Source: Areca catechu
Lineage: Eukaryota; Streptophyta; Magnoliopsida; Arecales; Arecaceae
Reading direction: 5' to 3'
DNA: 64,000 nt
Assembly (NCBI GenBank): GCA_021397845.1
Contig: CM038049.1
Span: 106,980,877-107,044,876, forward strand
In this document: one piece after another, positions 41,621 to 53,026 of the stretch
Position numbering within the stretch: position 1 is the stretch's first letter
How the letters are laid out: each line of letters opens with the position of its first letter
Notes under the pieces: model-generated
What the model was told of the DNA's origin: nothing
The model's database searches: none
What the model saw: the letters and a program-made list of their open reading frames with translations, nothing else
Made by a program: the position numbers and the translations under genes

Positions 41621-42313
41621 ATGAGCACTAGATCAAGGGTTTCATATCATCCACCATCTCCACTTTTACCTGAATCCATGGACAATCTTGAAGCCCAGAT
41701 GAAAGTCCTTGCTGATCAAATGGCCTAGATGACTACCCAGTTAAACCAGTCCGATACTCCAACCCATAATTTACTTGATCAACTAGATGCCCGACTAGGA
41801 ATCCTAGAGAAAACCCGTAGGATCTAGGCTAGATCCAAACCTGAGCCACCTTTACCCACACTACCCAAATTATATGAACATAGATCCTATGCACCCTCTC
41901 CCTTTAAGCCTAGTATACCTACAACCTATAGATCTTATGACCCCAAATCCTATTACTCTAGAACCTGTGAACCCATATCCCATGAGTCCAGTAGACCCAA
42001 GACCCATTGAGCTGAACCTAAATCCTATGAGCCCAGAGAGCCCATAACCCCTAGGTATCAGCCTAGTACTAGTCATGCTTCCCCTAGTCAACTTGAACCC
42101 CATTGGATTAGTACCCCTAAATATGAACCCAGTAGTGAGCCACTACCCGTTAGGCAACCTGAACCTACTAGGAGAAGTACCCATAATCAAAGACCAGAAC
42201 CTAGCCAATTCTCCCCTAGCCGACCTTCTCCAACCATTCCCGAGATTCACAAGGCTTACATTAATGCGGAAGTGTATGAAGCTGATGTGAACTTAGCGAA
42301 TGAGTATGATGGA
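41621..42313 (+). pseudogene. Chromovirus B gag-like N-terminus (no capsid core)
   Basis: The ATG at 41621 (MSTRSRVSYH) matches the start of A and A-prime. A helical segment (MDNLEAQMKVLADQM) is interrupted by a TAG at about 41728. A Pro/Ser/Tyr/Arg-rich disordered stretch follows, and then VYEADVNLANEYDG, the acidic linker that in A lies between the knuckles and the protease. No capsid core and no zinc knuckle are seen. The frame is cut by a solo LTR at 42314 and continues at 43775. Confidence 0.65.
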
Positions 42314-43769
42314 TGATGGGGAACTAATATGCATGCAATTTTTTTTGTATGTTTTACATGTTGAGTTAGGTGATTAATTCCTAAATTTCAGATCAAAATT
42401 ATTTGTAGAGAATTTTGTATGAATTTTTGAAGATCAGCATGCAGATTAGGACCTAGAAAAGTAGCAAAGAAGGACCGCTGGGGCTGAGAAGCCTCGGTTA
42501 GGGCAAGTTCTCCTATAATAAAACTACTGGAGGTAGAGGGGTGTACCTGACAACATCTGTGAAGATCACAGCGAAGGGGTCTCTCGTTCCTCGACAGATG
42601 CGGCCTGGAAAACCAAGCCAAAGACCCGCAGATACCCGGCTTTCTGCTCGGTGATCCGATTGAGGCTTGGCTGGAGTCGTTGGATTCGTAGGAACTCAGG
42701 GACCTGCAAACGACCTGTCAGGGGTTAGAAAGCTCACAAAGGAACAAGAAAATAAAGTAAAAACAGCAAGGGAAGGCTTCTTTTGGAGTGGGCATCCAGG
42801 GATCTGGAGGGTTTGTTGGCAGCAGGAAGATGATTGCAAACACCGGGAAGAAGAACTCTCACAAACCCCTTTATGCACACAGCAGGGTATCACACCACTC
42901 AATAGAAGAACTCAAGGTTTTCATTCATCAAAAATTCTCCTCATACAAGAGGCTAGGGTCCCTTAAATAGACCCTTAACCTTGGGCTCCAAGTAAGGGTA
43001 CATAAGTCTTTACATAAGAATCTTTTTCCCTCTCAAACCCTAGCTAGAAAATAAGGAAATATTAGGTAGAAAAATCCCTAAAAATTTTCTTGACTTGGTC
43101 AAGACTCCAAGGATGCCTAGGGGGGCGTGTTGGGCTTCTAGGAGCAGCAAAAGGCCGGCCCAAAGGGGCTCGGGTGCATGGGTTTGGGCCTCTGGAAGCT
43201 GGGGTGGCCTGGTAGCCAGGTAGCAGGAATATTCCCTGGTATCTTGCTTCTTAGGGGCTTGGGCTTGGCACCTGGGCTTGATTTCTTTGGGCTAGGATGT
43301 AGATGGACCTCTGGAATCATGGATGCCCTTATCTATGAATATACTTTGGCATCTGGAAGGGAATCTGGGTATCTGGAGGGCATCTGCAAGAAATCAGGAT
43401 TTTCTGAATTTTCCTCCTGGGGTCTTCAAATCTTCAAGCTGGGTTGGACTTATGCTATACTTCCATGTCTTCAATCTAGTTGGACTTGGTCTTCACTTGT
43501 ATGATATAGTCTTGAGTTTTTAGTATGCTTGGACAGGACTCAAAAAAATAAAATTAGCTCAACATGAGCTGACTAGCATTGGACTGAACTAGCTCAACAT
43601 GAGCTGACTAGTACAGAACTGAAATAATAACTAAAAATACTCAAATAACAACTAAAATAGACTCAGATGAGCTAAGCCCTTATTACAGATGGACTCATAA
43701 ATTATTGATCAATTTACAGAGGGTTGAAAAAGTCTCTATCTTATTCTGGTGCCTCAGGTGTCCCCACCA
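42314..43769 (-). mobile_element. Solo LTR of B-type family inside element B
   Basis: 1,456 bp in reverse orientation to B. On the minus strand it starts TGGTGGGGACACCTGAGG and ends GCATGCATATTAGTTCCCCATCA. It matches the B LTR in several blocks (for example TACCTCCAGTA and GAACTTGCCCTAACCGAGG). The target duplication ATGGA at 42309-42313 and 43770-43774 is exact. No internal sequence remains, so it is a solo LTR left by LTR-LTR recombination. It is about 200 bp longer than the B LTRs and may be a sister subfamily. Confidence 0.85.
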
Positions 43770-43774
43770 ATGGA

Positions 43775-44460
43775 GAAGAGGAGATACCCCTAGAAGACCT
43801 AGAATTAGTAGACCCCATAGGTACCCAGGTAGAAGCCAATCTAGAGTTAGCTAACCATGACCATGCCCAGATTGAACCAGCAGTAGAGGACCAATTAGAG
43901 GAGGAGAACTCTGATACTAGGATTTTACCTGAGGAAACACTAGAAAAGGGTCTAATTGTAGAGCCTAGCCTATTCCTAAATTTCATGAACTAGAAGACTT
44001 TATTGAACATTTGGCTTACTTAACCCATTGCCCTCGGGATGAATCCCTTCCTGCCATTCCTATTGAAGATCTCTTCCCAGAAATTGTTGACCCATCCTTC
44101 CATAGCATGGACCTTTTCTTGCCCATAGATATACTGCAACCCCGTAAGGTTAGCCTCATTAGTCTAGGATTAGTCCCTGGCATGCCTTCTTTTATCCTAG
44201 TTTATCCAACTAACACGAAACTTTTTTCTCCACCCTACCAGACTTATTCTGAACCCACTTCCTATTTCCTAGCCTTTCCTGAGTCTTCTCATGTGTCTAG
44301 AACTATTAGGTTACATTTTGTTGAGGTTACTAAGTTGCATGGATCCATAGAGCCCATCATATTTGCTACCTACTTTTGGCTGACCTTCTGGCACCTATTA
44401 GGAGTTACTAGCAAATTTTCTTTTGCATGTCATCCATCAACCATGACTATTAGGTGTTAG
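43775..44460 (+). pseudogene. Chromovirus B shared central segment with integrase remnant
   Basis: Resumes after the solo LTR with an acidic stretch (EDLELVDPIGTQVEANLELA), then LPEETLEKG. The frame from 44011 to 44460 is open for 149 codons: PIEDLFPEIVDPSF, KVSLISLGLVPGMPSF, EPTSYFLAFPESSHVSRTIR, and FATYFWLTFWHLLGV ... FACHPST. It aligns with the D ORF at 62855-62283 along its length and with the C-terminus of the A-prime ORF. The last part derives from the integrase core but lacks the catalytic Asp and Glu. The rest matches no family I know. Confidence 0.7.
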
Positions 44461-45143
44461 TTTGAGTCCTTTGCATCATCTTGTTAGGAGTCTGCATGTG
44501 CCCAGCATATTCACCACCTGCACTAATTTTGAAACAGCTGGCTAATTCTCGAAGATGGATCAAAGAATTTGATGTAGTGGATTCTGTCATGATTAGGCTT
44601 AGGCCTGAGCGGTTCCCACCTGGGACCGTTAAGAAGCTTCATGCTCGTGGAGCTGGACCTTTTAAAGTGTTAAAGAAGGTTGGATCAAATGCCTATGTGT
44701 TAGACTTGCCTTTGGATATGGGCATTAGTTCTACCTTCAATATTACAGACTTGGTTTAGTATACGGAACCGGCAACGATACCTAGTGAGGCTTTTGGACC
44801 TATCCCTTTTGTTGAGAGTGATACTAACCCAGAGTGTCCACCAATTAATTGGCCTGAGAGAGGAGAATGGATCGAGCGTATCCTGGACGATCAAGCCATT
44901 ATGACCCGGGGCCGCGGTAATCAATGCTTCCTAGTCCGATGGCAAGGCCAGCCAGAGTCGGACGATTTGTGGATTTCTCGAGAGGACTTACAACGCCTCA
45001 ACCTAGACCTTCTCAAGAGATATGTGAACCAGTCTGATCTTCACTCGATAGGGTCGAGTTCCTCCCACCCCGGGAGAATTGGTGCGGACACCAGAGGCAC
45101 CAGAATAAGGCAGAGGCTTCTCAACCCTCTGTGGATTACTTAA
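44461..45143 (+). pseudogene. Chromovirus B integrase C-terminus and chromodomain
   Basis: A degenerate piece leads into 44481-44759 (VMIRLRPERFPPGTVKKLHA, VGSNAYVLDLP) and, after a TAG, into 44901-45143 in the same frame, with the chromodomain-like FLVRWQGQPESDDLWISRE. The frame then passes through SSSSHPGR into the 3' LTR (from 45080), ending at 45143. It parallels A and A-prime but is more diverged. No D-D-E core lies upstream. Confidence 0.8.
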
Positions 45144-45250
45144 TAACATTCGAGTCCACTGTAATAAAGCTTAGTCTAGCTGAGTTGAGTCCTATATTAG
45201 TCAGCTCATGTTGAGCTAGTCCAGTCTAGTACTAGTCAGCTCATGTCGAG
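45080..45250 (+). repeat. Chromovirus B 3' LTR, first part
   Basis: Starts TGGTGCGGACACCA and matches 39473-39643; broken by a solo LTR after TCGAG at 45246-45250. Confidence 0.9.
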
Positions 45251-46939
45251 TGATGCAGCACGAAAGCTCTGATACCAAAAATGATGCAGAACAAAAAAGA
45301 TGATGCGATGCGGAAGTAAATTAAAATTAATGTACTTTTTTTTTTTAATATATTTTCAGAAGTCAGCTTTGACTCAAAGGAAAGATAAACTAATGTTGAA
45401 AGAAACTAAGAAATGATAGAGAGCACAATTAAAAGGAGTGGATTATCAGAGTAACTCAAAAGTAGGATCGCTGGGGATTGAGAAACCCCCAGATCTAGGG
45501 TTTGCTCTGAGTTTCAACGAAACAGACAAAGTGAGAAGGGAAGGTTCTTGTTACCTAGCAGTGATATCTCTCGTTGCTTCAATTAGAGGACACTCTCGAG
45601 CAGATTGTAGGATCCTTGGAGATGGGGTATCTTCGCAATGGATCCTCGGATTGTAGTCCTATGGCAAGGTTGGCCTCCTTCTCGAACTCAGGATCTGGAA
45701 GAAGAAGAACAAAAGAAAAAAGAACTAGAAACTCAAAGAAAGACACTGACCTGAGGACTTAATGATGATTGTTGGATGTAGAAGTTCCAGAGATCTTGAT
45801 ACTGATCTGACTCTTCTTTGAACTTGCCCTGTAGTTGAAATAGTTGATCTGAACCTGGATGCTGGTGGTCGGCCTCTATGTGGAAGAGAAGGGCCGTGGG
45901 ATGTAGATGGAAAATTAGGGTTTGGTGGTGGTGGAGTAGAGATGGGTAGACTAAGCTATAGTTTTGGGGTTAGAGATCTCACACCTCCTCAAGGTTCCTA
46001 GGGAACCCGGATTTACTCCCTCATGGAGCTCAACACTTGAATACAAGTGCGGAAGAAAGAAACACAAAGTTGCTCACAAAGAAATTGATTTCATTCATCA
46101 TTAAATTCAAGAGTTACATAGAGTTGAATATATAGACATAACAAAGAAATAAAATTTTATACATTTTCCATGTGGGACTAATAGGACTAACCCACACTTT
46201 AGGCATCAAATTTTCTTCCCAAGACTCCTTCCATGAGTAGGTAGCCCAAAAACTCCAAGAAAACTTGAAAATCAGCTCCAAATGGCAGGTTATGGGGGTG
46301 TCTCCTAGTATCTCTCCATGAATCAAGGATTTTCCCTTCATGGTTTGGCTCATTTGGACACCTCCTAGTCTTGCTCCACAAGTTTAGGCTTCTTCCTTTC
46401 ATGGCTTTGGCACTTTTGGAGACTTTTGGGTGCCTCCTTGATTTTCTCCCCAAGACATGCTCTCTTCCCTTTTATAACTTGGATTTTTATGGAACATTGT
46501 GGGGCACCTCCTTGATCCTCTCTTCAAGAAAAATTCTTGCCATCCTGGCTTGGGTTTATCTGGAAAGAAGTTGTCTCCTCCTTGGATTGAGGTATCTTGA
46601 TGGATTTCTCCCCCAAGTGGTGCAAGAAAAAGAACCTGCTTACTTGAGGCGTGGGGACCAAGGTACACTGGATGGAGATGTGGTAGGGAGTGTGGCACCC
46701 ACTTGTAGCTGGAAAATATGGTGCCCTATGGCAAAGGGAATGACACCTACCTGGGCCTTAGACTTGGACTGAGTCAACATGACCCAACAAAAATTGAAAT
46801 GACAAAATTACAGACTCAAAATTGAGTTGATCAGGTCAACCCTTATTACAAAACCAGAAAACCCTAATTCTTCGGGCAAGGTCAATCAAAGATCCAGATG
46901 GAGCCCTGAAGTCTTCTTCTGAGTCTGGTGCCCGCACCA
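45251..46939 (-). mobile_element. Solo LTR of chromovirus A family (PBS-capture subtype)
   Basis: 1,689 bp in reverse orientation. On the minus strand it starts TGGTGCGGGCACCAGACTC and ends with the 31-bp captured-PBS extension, as in A-prime but with TATCAGAGC kept in full. The target duplication TCGAG at 45246-45250 and 46940-46944 is exact. No internal region remains. Confidence 0.9.
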
Positions 46940-46944
46940 TCGAG

Positions 46945-48028
46945 CTAATTTTATTTTTTTTTGAGTCCTGTCCAAGCATACCGAAGACTCAAGACCACAT
47001 CATACAAGTAAAGACCAAGTCCAACCAGATTGAAGACATGGAAGTTTAGCCCAAGTCCAACCCAGCTTGAAGACTTGAAGACCCCAGGAGGAGAAAAAAT
47101 TACAAACCAGAAGCCTTGGACCAGCTGGAAGGAAATTGGGCCAGCCCAGGCCCATGAAAGAGTTAGGGTGCCATTCCATATGGTGACCCTCCTCTTGGTC
47201 GGCCACTTAAGGTCACCCCCTTTGGCCGACCAAGACAAGGAGAGGGAGAGCAAATTTTAGGATTTTCTACCTAATATTTCTAGCTAGGGTTTGAGAGGGA
47301 AAGGGATTCCTATGTAAAGTCTAATATACTCTTACTTGGGGCCCAAGGATAAGGGTCTATTTAAAGGACCCTAGTTTCTTATACGAAGATTGATTTTGAT
47401 ATATGAATTAAACTTGAGTTCTCTTCTATTGCTTTGTGCTACCCTGCTATGTGCTTAATGGGTTTTGTTGGTGCTTTCGTCTTCCCGGTGTTGCTACAGG
47501 ATTACTGCTGCCAACCATCTTCCTAGAGCCCTGGCCGCCACCTCTAAAACTCTATTCCTCTTTGCTTTTTTCCATTGTTTCCTTATTTCCTAAAGAGTTT
47601 TCTAACCCCTGACAGGTTATTTACTGGTCCCCGAGTTCCTACCAATCCAACGACTCCAGCCAAGTCTCAATCGGACCACCGAGCAGAAAGCCGGGTATCC
47701 GTGGGTCTTTGGCTTGGTTTTTTAGGCCGCATCTGTCGAGGAACGAGAGATCCCTTCACTGTGATCTTCATCGGGTGCTTCAGACGTTGTCAGGTACACC
47801 CCCTCTACCTCCAGTAATAATATTGTAGGAGAACTTGCCCTAACCGAGGCTTCTCAGCCCTTGTCGATCCTTCTTTATTACTTTTCTAGGTCCTAATCTG
47901 CATGCTTGACTTCTAAAATTCATATAGAATTCCCTATAACTTATTTTGATCCAATTTTTGAGAATTAATCTCTTAACCCCACATATGAAACACACAAAAA
48001 TAATTGCATGCATATTAGTCCTGCATCA
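46945..48028 (+). repeat. Chromovirus B 3' LTR, second part
   Basis: Matches 39644-40726, with the TATA-like word at 47358-47365; ends TAGTCCTGCATCA, followed by CCAAC. Confidence 0.9.
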
Positions 48029-48033
48029 CCAAC

Positions 48034-48577
48034 ATCCAAGGTGCAAGAAGATTCATTCTAAGAGGGTCGGCCAAGCTACTTCAAATCCATCAGCTTCTTC
48101 TCAACTTCAACCATGAATTCCATTGTTTCTTACCTTTCAAGTTACTTCTTAACTCTGCTATGCTTTTGTGTAGGATCCCCGAGATATCCAGGTTCCAAAG
48201 AAGAGGGTCTTCCAAGGCAAGAAATAGAGACTAGGATTCCCGATATCCGAATGAATTACCCTGTCATTCAAAGACTTTGTCCTTGAGTATAACTCTTCAA
48301 ATCCTTGAGATATTAATGCCTGGTTACCCCTCTTTTATTGTTTTTCTATATTTGAAATGTTAAATTAATTAGGCCCTATCCTGTGTGGTTTCCTAACCAC
48401 AAAGATCCATTTCTCTCTAATATTGTGAAAGTTCTCATTCAGGTTTAGTTTACTTGCATAATTCCTTCATGATAGTTTCATTTCTTTTACATGGAAAGTA
48501 GCCTTACTTTACTCCATCTCTAATTTAATTGTTATTGTCTCCTCTTAGATTGCATCTTTCAATTTCATCCCACATCA
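48034..48577 (+). repeat. Chromovirus C 5' LTR, second part
   Basis: Matches 55178-55721 of the 3' LTR; ends TCATCCCACATCA just before the PBS. Confidence 0.9.
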
Positions 48578-48580
48578 TAT

Positions 48581-48592
48581 TGGTATCAGAGC
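48581..48592 (+). other. Chromovirus C primer-binding site
   Basis: TGGTATCAGAGC, three bases after the LTR end; complementary to initiator methionine tRNA. Confidence 0.88.
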
Positions 48593-49069
48593 ATGGTAGG
48601 TTAGGGCTTTGCATCATTTTTAGTACCTGAATTTGGGTGCTTGACCAGGCCGTCCAGTCTTAGCAGAAAAGTAGGCTTTCAAGACCCTCTCTTCCCATTC
48701 CACGGGGATCTCCTAAGGTATGTAGGGGTGCCATTGTGATTGACCCTTGAAGGGAAATATAAATTGGTAAGTTTTAAATCCTAATTAATAGTTTTGCATC
48801 TTTCAAACTAGCATCTTTAGAATTTCTGTTGTTCTGTCCTGCCTGTAATGTCTATGTTCTAGGAACTACCACACCTAACACAGATTTTATTTTTTAATAT
48901 CCTTTCATCTGGTATGTCATCCATAAGTTATGAATGTTCTATAATTTTTTCTAAATTTTCGGACATAATTACATTGCACTTTTCTGCACCACTTTAGAAC
49001 TACAACACACCAATTTCTGTACTTGAAATTAGGGTCCATATGCTTGTTTGCATTCATTTCATGGTAAAT

Positions 49070-49509
49070 CAATTTAAGGGCATCAATATGACATAGGGTC
49101 AGAATTTCATTACCTGTCCCTAGCCCAAAAAGTCACCAACCTGCATAACAAACCCAACCTTTAATTAAAACTAAGTAGACATTTAATTTTCTCTAGTGAG
49201 CTAGGGACACCCACAAGGTCGGGTCAAATCAAGTGTCAAGCCAACTTAGACAACCTGTTTGTATGTGCTTGTGTATCTGGTGTCTAGGCAAGTGGTTCAG
49301 GGACAAGAGCTCAAAGGAAGGTGGGTCGGTTCGCTTACCTGGCCAGTTTCAAATTGGTGTCTAAGACAAGCAAAGAGGAATCTCCACTAACCTTACACTT
49401 ACTTGGCCAGGTGCCAAGTTACTATAACCCGGATTGTCATTTTGACCTTACATTCAATTTGGACTCTAGGTCTAGCAAACCCCTAGTCCGAGTTTGAGTT
49501 CGTGTGTGC
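49070..49509 (+). other. Chromovirus C leader, diverged homologue
   Basis: Shares ordered blocks with the A, A-prime and B leaders (TTTAAGGGCAT, CTAGTGAGCTAGGGACACC, TACCTGGCCAG, GACTCTAGGTCTAGC) but is more diverged. The spacer 48593-49069 holds no recognisable feature. Confidence 0.5.
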
Positions 49510-50975
49510 ATGGCAACTAGATCAGGAGCACCCTATCAACAAACCCAAGCTTAATCAAGTATAACCATGGAACAAAACTTTGAGAACTTGATGAAATCTT
49601 TGAATGACCAAATGACCCGACTGAACCAAAACCTGACTGATCAATTGGCCCAGACCAACCAAAGCATGATTGATCAGATAACCCTCATCACTGCTAGGCT
49701 TGATCAATTAGAAGCTCGTACCCTTGGAAGAACTCATGAAGTCCAGAATGAGTTAGAGCTTGAACCTGAGTTTGATACACCCATCAACCCTAGAAGGGCT
49801 CTGCAACAAGACCTTTTTCCTGAACCCAATCCTAGAAGGCTTCATCAAGACCATTTCTTTGGGCCAAATCCTAGGAGGTCCAACCCTAATCGAGTCCATG
49901 ACCTGAACCCTAGGAGAGCACACCATGACCCAACCTATGAGCCACACCCTAGGAGACCCAATCATGATCAAATGGACCATGATGATCGAACCCTTAGGAA
50001 TATTAGTTTGGAAGCACCAACATTTGATGAAAATCTAAATCCTAAGGTTTACATAGACTGGGAGGGAGAGATGGATCAGTACCTCGATTGGTATGACATG
50101 ACTGAGGAGAGAAAATGCAAATTTGCAAAGCATAGGTTAATTTATCAGGCCAGGCTTTACTAGAAAACTATCGAGAGGTTCATTAGACAAAGAGGTGATG
50201 TTCCCATAGTAACCTGGAGAGCAATGAAACTTAGGCTTAGAGAGAAATACCTTCCCATGTCCTACCATCAGAGACTTCTAGACCAGTGGCAGAGGTTGAC
50301 CCAGGGAACCAGGAGTGTAGCTAAATACATTGCAAAGTTTGACAAATTTGTGATGAGATGCAATGTAGATGAGTTCGAGTCAGTTACTTTGTCTAGATTT
50401 AGGGCCGAATTAAGAGAAGAGATTTAGAAATAGTTGTTTATGAGAGAAGTTCAGGATTTAGAGTTAGACTATCATGTAGCACGAGATGCTGAGAGATTTC
50501 ATAGGGGACCAATTTATCGGAGACCAGAACCCCCTAAAACTAGTGCACCTAATCATCAGTCAGGATGAAGTCAAATGCGACCCAATCGACCAACCCTAAT
50601 ACACCTCTGACCCATAGAGACGATAGGGGTAAAGCACCCAGGATGAAGTCAGATGCGACCCAATCGACCAACCCTAATACACCTCTAACCCGTAGAGACG
50701 ATAGGGGTAAAGCACCAGAAGTTTAGAGAACCCCAAACCCTGATACTTCTTGCTTCAGATGTCATAAATTAGGTCATTATGCTAGCAATTGTCCATCTAG
50801 AGCCTTGCACATAGGAGAATTAGAAGAGAATGAGTTTGAACCCATAGAGCCCCTAGGTGATAACGTTGAGGAGGTACATCAGGCTAAGGATGATTTGGCT
50901 AAAGAGTATGAAGGTGATGAGGAACATGTAGAGCCTAATTTTTTGGGAGTAGTTAGATGCATCCTTACCTAGACC
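49510..50975 (+). pseudogene. Chromovirus C gag
   Basis: The ATG at 49510 starts MATRSGAPYQ, homologous to MSTRNG of A. A TAA at 49552 follows 14 codons, and the frame is open from 49567 (MEQNFENLMKS). It has an N-terminal helical segment with repeated LNQNLTDQLAQTNQ-type heptads, then four to five tandem-like basic units around NPRR (49780-49960). The gag core follows (APTFDENLNPKVY, DWEGEMDQYLDWYD), broken by a TAG at 50161 (TGG to TAG), then YLPMSYHQRLLDQW and FRAELREEI. One CCHC knuckle is at 50751-50792 (CFRCHKLGHYASNC), where A has two. The acidic linker KDDLAKEYEGDEEH comes before the protease. Confidence 0.85.
50561..50716 (+). repeat. 78-bp direct tandem duplication in chromovirus C gag
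   Basis: Two copies (50561-50638 and 50639-50716), each starting CAGGATGAAGTC and ending GGTAAAGCACC. They differ at only three sites or so. The unit is 26 codons, so the frame is kept. It lies just before the zinc knuckle. Confidence 0.9.
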
Positions 50976-51331
50976 GTGACACATGAAGATTGGTGTAGGA
51001 CTAACATCGTACAAACATTTATCAAGTTAGGGGATAAGGTATGTAAAATAATCATAGATAGTGGGAGTTATGTAAATGCCATATCCACTAGTATTGTCAA
51101 AACTTTAGGCTTGTCCACAGTTCCCCATCCAACTCCCTATAAGGTTTCTTGGATAGACTCCACTTCAATTCCTATCATGTATAGGTGTTTAGTCCAAATC
51201 CAATTACAGTCCTATTAGGAAAAATTATGGTGTGACGTCCTACCTATGGGAGTGAGCAGTATCATCCTAGGTCGACCTTTGTTATTTGACCATGATGCGA
51301 CCCTATATGGCCGATCTAATTCCTGCTCATT
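50976..51331 (+). pseudogene. Chromovirus C protease
   Basis: Retropepsin with DSG at 51057-51065 in KIIIDSGSYVNAIS, then WIDSTSIPI and, after a stop at 51218, the closing motif GVSSIILGRP near 51249-51279. It is homologous to the A protease and in a different phase from gag, so a shift lies near 50960. Confidence 0.8.
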
Positions 51332-52344
51332 ATGCACCTTGGAAAGAAGTTTGTGATCAACCCAACACCACCTAAAGACACTATTAAGAGAGGATCGAGC
51401 CACCTAAAGGAAAAGAAAACTGGAGTCAATTTGATAACTGTTAAGAAGATTGAGAAAGAACTCATTGAGGGTACACCTGTTTGGATTTTAGCCACTAAGA
51501 AAATTCAAGAGCCTTCCCAGAAAGAACGCCCTCAGGAAGTGGTTAAAGTATTAGAAGACTTTAAGGATGTGTTTCTAGATGACCTACCTGACCACCTTCC
51601 ACCACTTAGGGATATCAATCATGCCATTGATTTAGTCCCAGGAGCAACCCTACCCAACCTTCCACATTATAGGATGAACCCTACCAACACTTAGAGTTAC
51701 AAAGACAAGTCGGGGATCTCCTTAGGAAAGGATTTATTAGGGAAAGCTTGAGTCCTTATGCAGTACCCGCATTACTGACCCCTAAGAAAGATGGCACTTA
51801 GAGGATGTGCGTTGACAGTCGTGCCATTAATAAGATCACAACTAAATATAGGTTTTCCATACCTCGTTTGGATGACATGTTAGATATGATGGCCGGAGCA
51901 ACAATATTTTCAAAGATTGATCTTAAGAGTGGCTATCATCAGGTTAGGATTAGACCTGGGGATGAGTGGAAGACTGCATTCAAGACCAACGAGGGTCTTT
52001 TTGAATGGGTAGTAATGCCTTTCAGATTGTCCAATGCTCCTAGTACCTTTATGTGGATTATGAATCAAGTCCTACGGTTATTTATAGGAAAGTTTGTAGT
52101 AGTTTACTTCAACGACATTCTTATATATAGCAGGACCCAGGAAGATCATTTGGACCATTTGAATCAAGTCTGTTTAGCTCTTAGTGAAAATAGTGTCTTC
52201 GCAAACCTTAAAAAATGTGACTTTCTTACCCATAGAGTCGTTTTCCTAGGTTTTGTTATCACACCTGACAGAGTTTCTGCTGACCCCAAAAAGATTAAGT
52301 CAATTGTAGAGTGGCCTATGCCAAAAAGTATTCATGAAGTATGA
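51332..52344 (+). pseudogene. Chromovirus C reverse transcriptase with YFND active site
   Basis: Open pieces at 51332-51694 (DLPDHLPPLRDINHAIDLVP, PHYRMNP) and 51805-52344 (CVDSRAINKITTKYRF, FSKIDLKSGYHQ, MPFRLSNAPSTF). The active site at 52105-52116 reads YFND, not YFDD: the first Asp codon GAC is AAC, a G-to-A change. A TAG replaces Trp at about 51790, and a shift and stop lie near 51694. The enzyme is dead even apart from the frame breaks. Confidence 0.9.
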
Positions 52345-53026
52345 AGTTTTCATGGCCTAGCTACTTTTTATAGAAGATTCATTCGGAGGTTTTGTACCAT
52401 AGTTGTGCCAATCATGAATTGCATTAGGAAAGGGCATTTTGAATGGACCAAAGCTGCTGATAGGGCCTTCCTAGACGTTAAGAAGAAAATGACACAAGCA
52501 CCTATCTTAAGATTGCCTGATTTTTTCAAGGTTTTTGTGGTCGCTTGTGATGCATCTAGAGTTGGAACAGGTGGAGTTTTAAGCCAGGAGAGCCATCCCA
52601 TATCTTTCTTTAGTGAAAAGTTAAATGAAGCTAAGCTTAAGCATTCCACCTATGATAAGGAGCACTATGCAGTAGTGCAAGCTTTAAGGTATTGGAGACA
52701 CTATCTTCTACCACAAGAATTTGTTCTATTTTCTGATCACGAAGCCCTTAGATTTTTTAGTTCCTAAAAAAAGCTGAATCCTAGGCATGCCAAATGGGTA
52801 GAATTCATCCAAGCCTATACTTTTGTCCTAAAGCACCGTGCCGGAACTGAGAGTAAAGTAGCCGATGCTTTGAGTCGTAGAGCCTTACTCCTGAAATTGA
52901 TCAGCACTAAAGTCGTTGGATTTGAGAGACTTAAGGATGAATATGAAACTTGTCTAGACTTTAGTGAGGTTTACCAGGCTTTGAGCTAAGGACCATCTAG
53001 TGATCATAGTGAGTATACCCTTCTAG
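52345..53026 (+). pseudogene. Chromovirus C RNase H
   Basis: A frame from 52405 to 52767 with EWTKAADRAFLDVKKKM, VACDASRVGTGGVLSQ (catalytic Asp), STYDKEHYAVVQALRYW and SDHEALRFF. It stops at TAA (glutamine codon CAA in the homologous SQKKLN). The sequence then continues with KKLNPRHAKWVEFI and VADALSRRAL in the same phase to about 52990. Confidence 0.85.

Larger units (their letters stand above)
39473..48028 (+). mobile_element. Chromovirus B: non-autonomous element
   Basis: LTRs 39473-40726 (1,254 bp) and 45080-48028 (1,255 bp after removing the nested solo LTR). Target copies are ACAAC (39468-39472) and CCAAC (48029-48033), one mismatch. The interior has a PBS, the conserved leader, a gag-like N-terminus without capsid core or zinc knuckle, a segment shared with D and A-prime, and the integrase C-terminus with chromodomain. 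Protease, RT and RNase H are absent, not just decayed: the gag-like and integrase-derived parts are joined directly by the shared segment. Confidence 0.87.

Noticed and set aside
45251..46939. Complete chromovirus A-family element
   Set aside because: Only one LTR with flanking TCGAG copies; no internal sequence, so a solo LTR.
50561..50716. Short direct repeats taken as a CRISPR array
   Set aside because: Two adjacent copies without spacers, in coding sequence of a plant retrotransposon.
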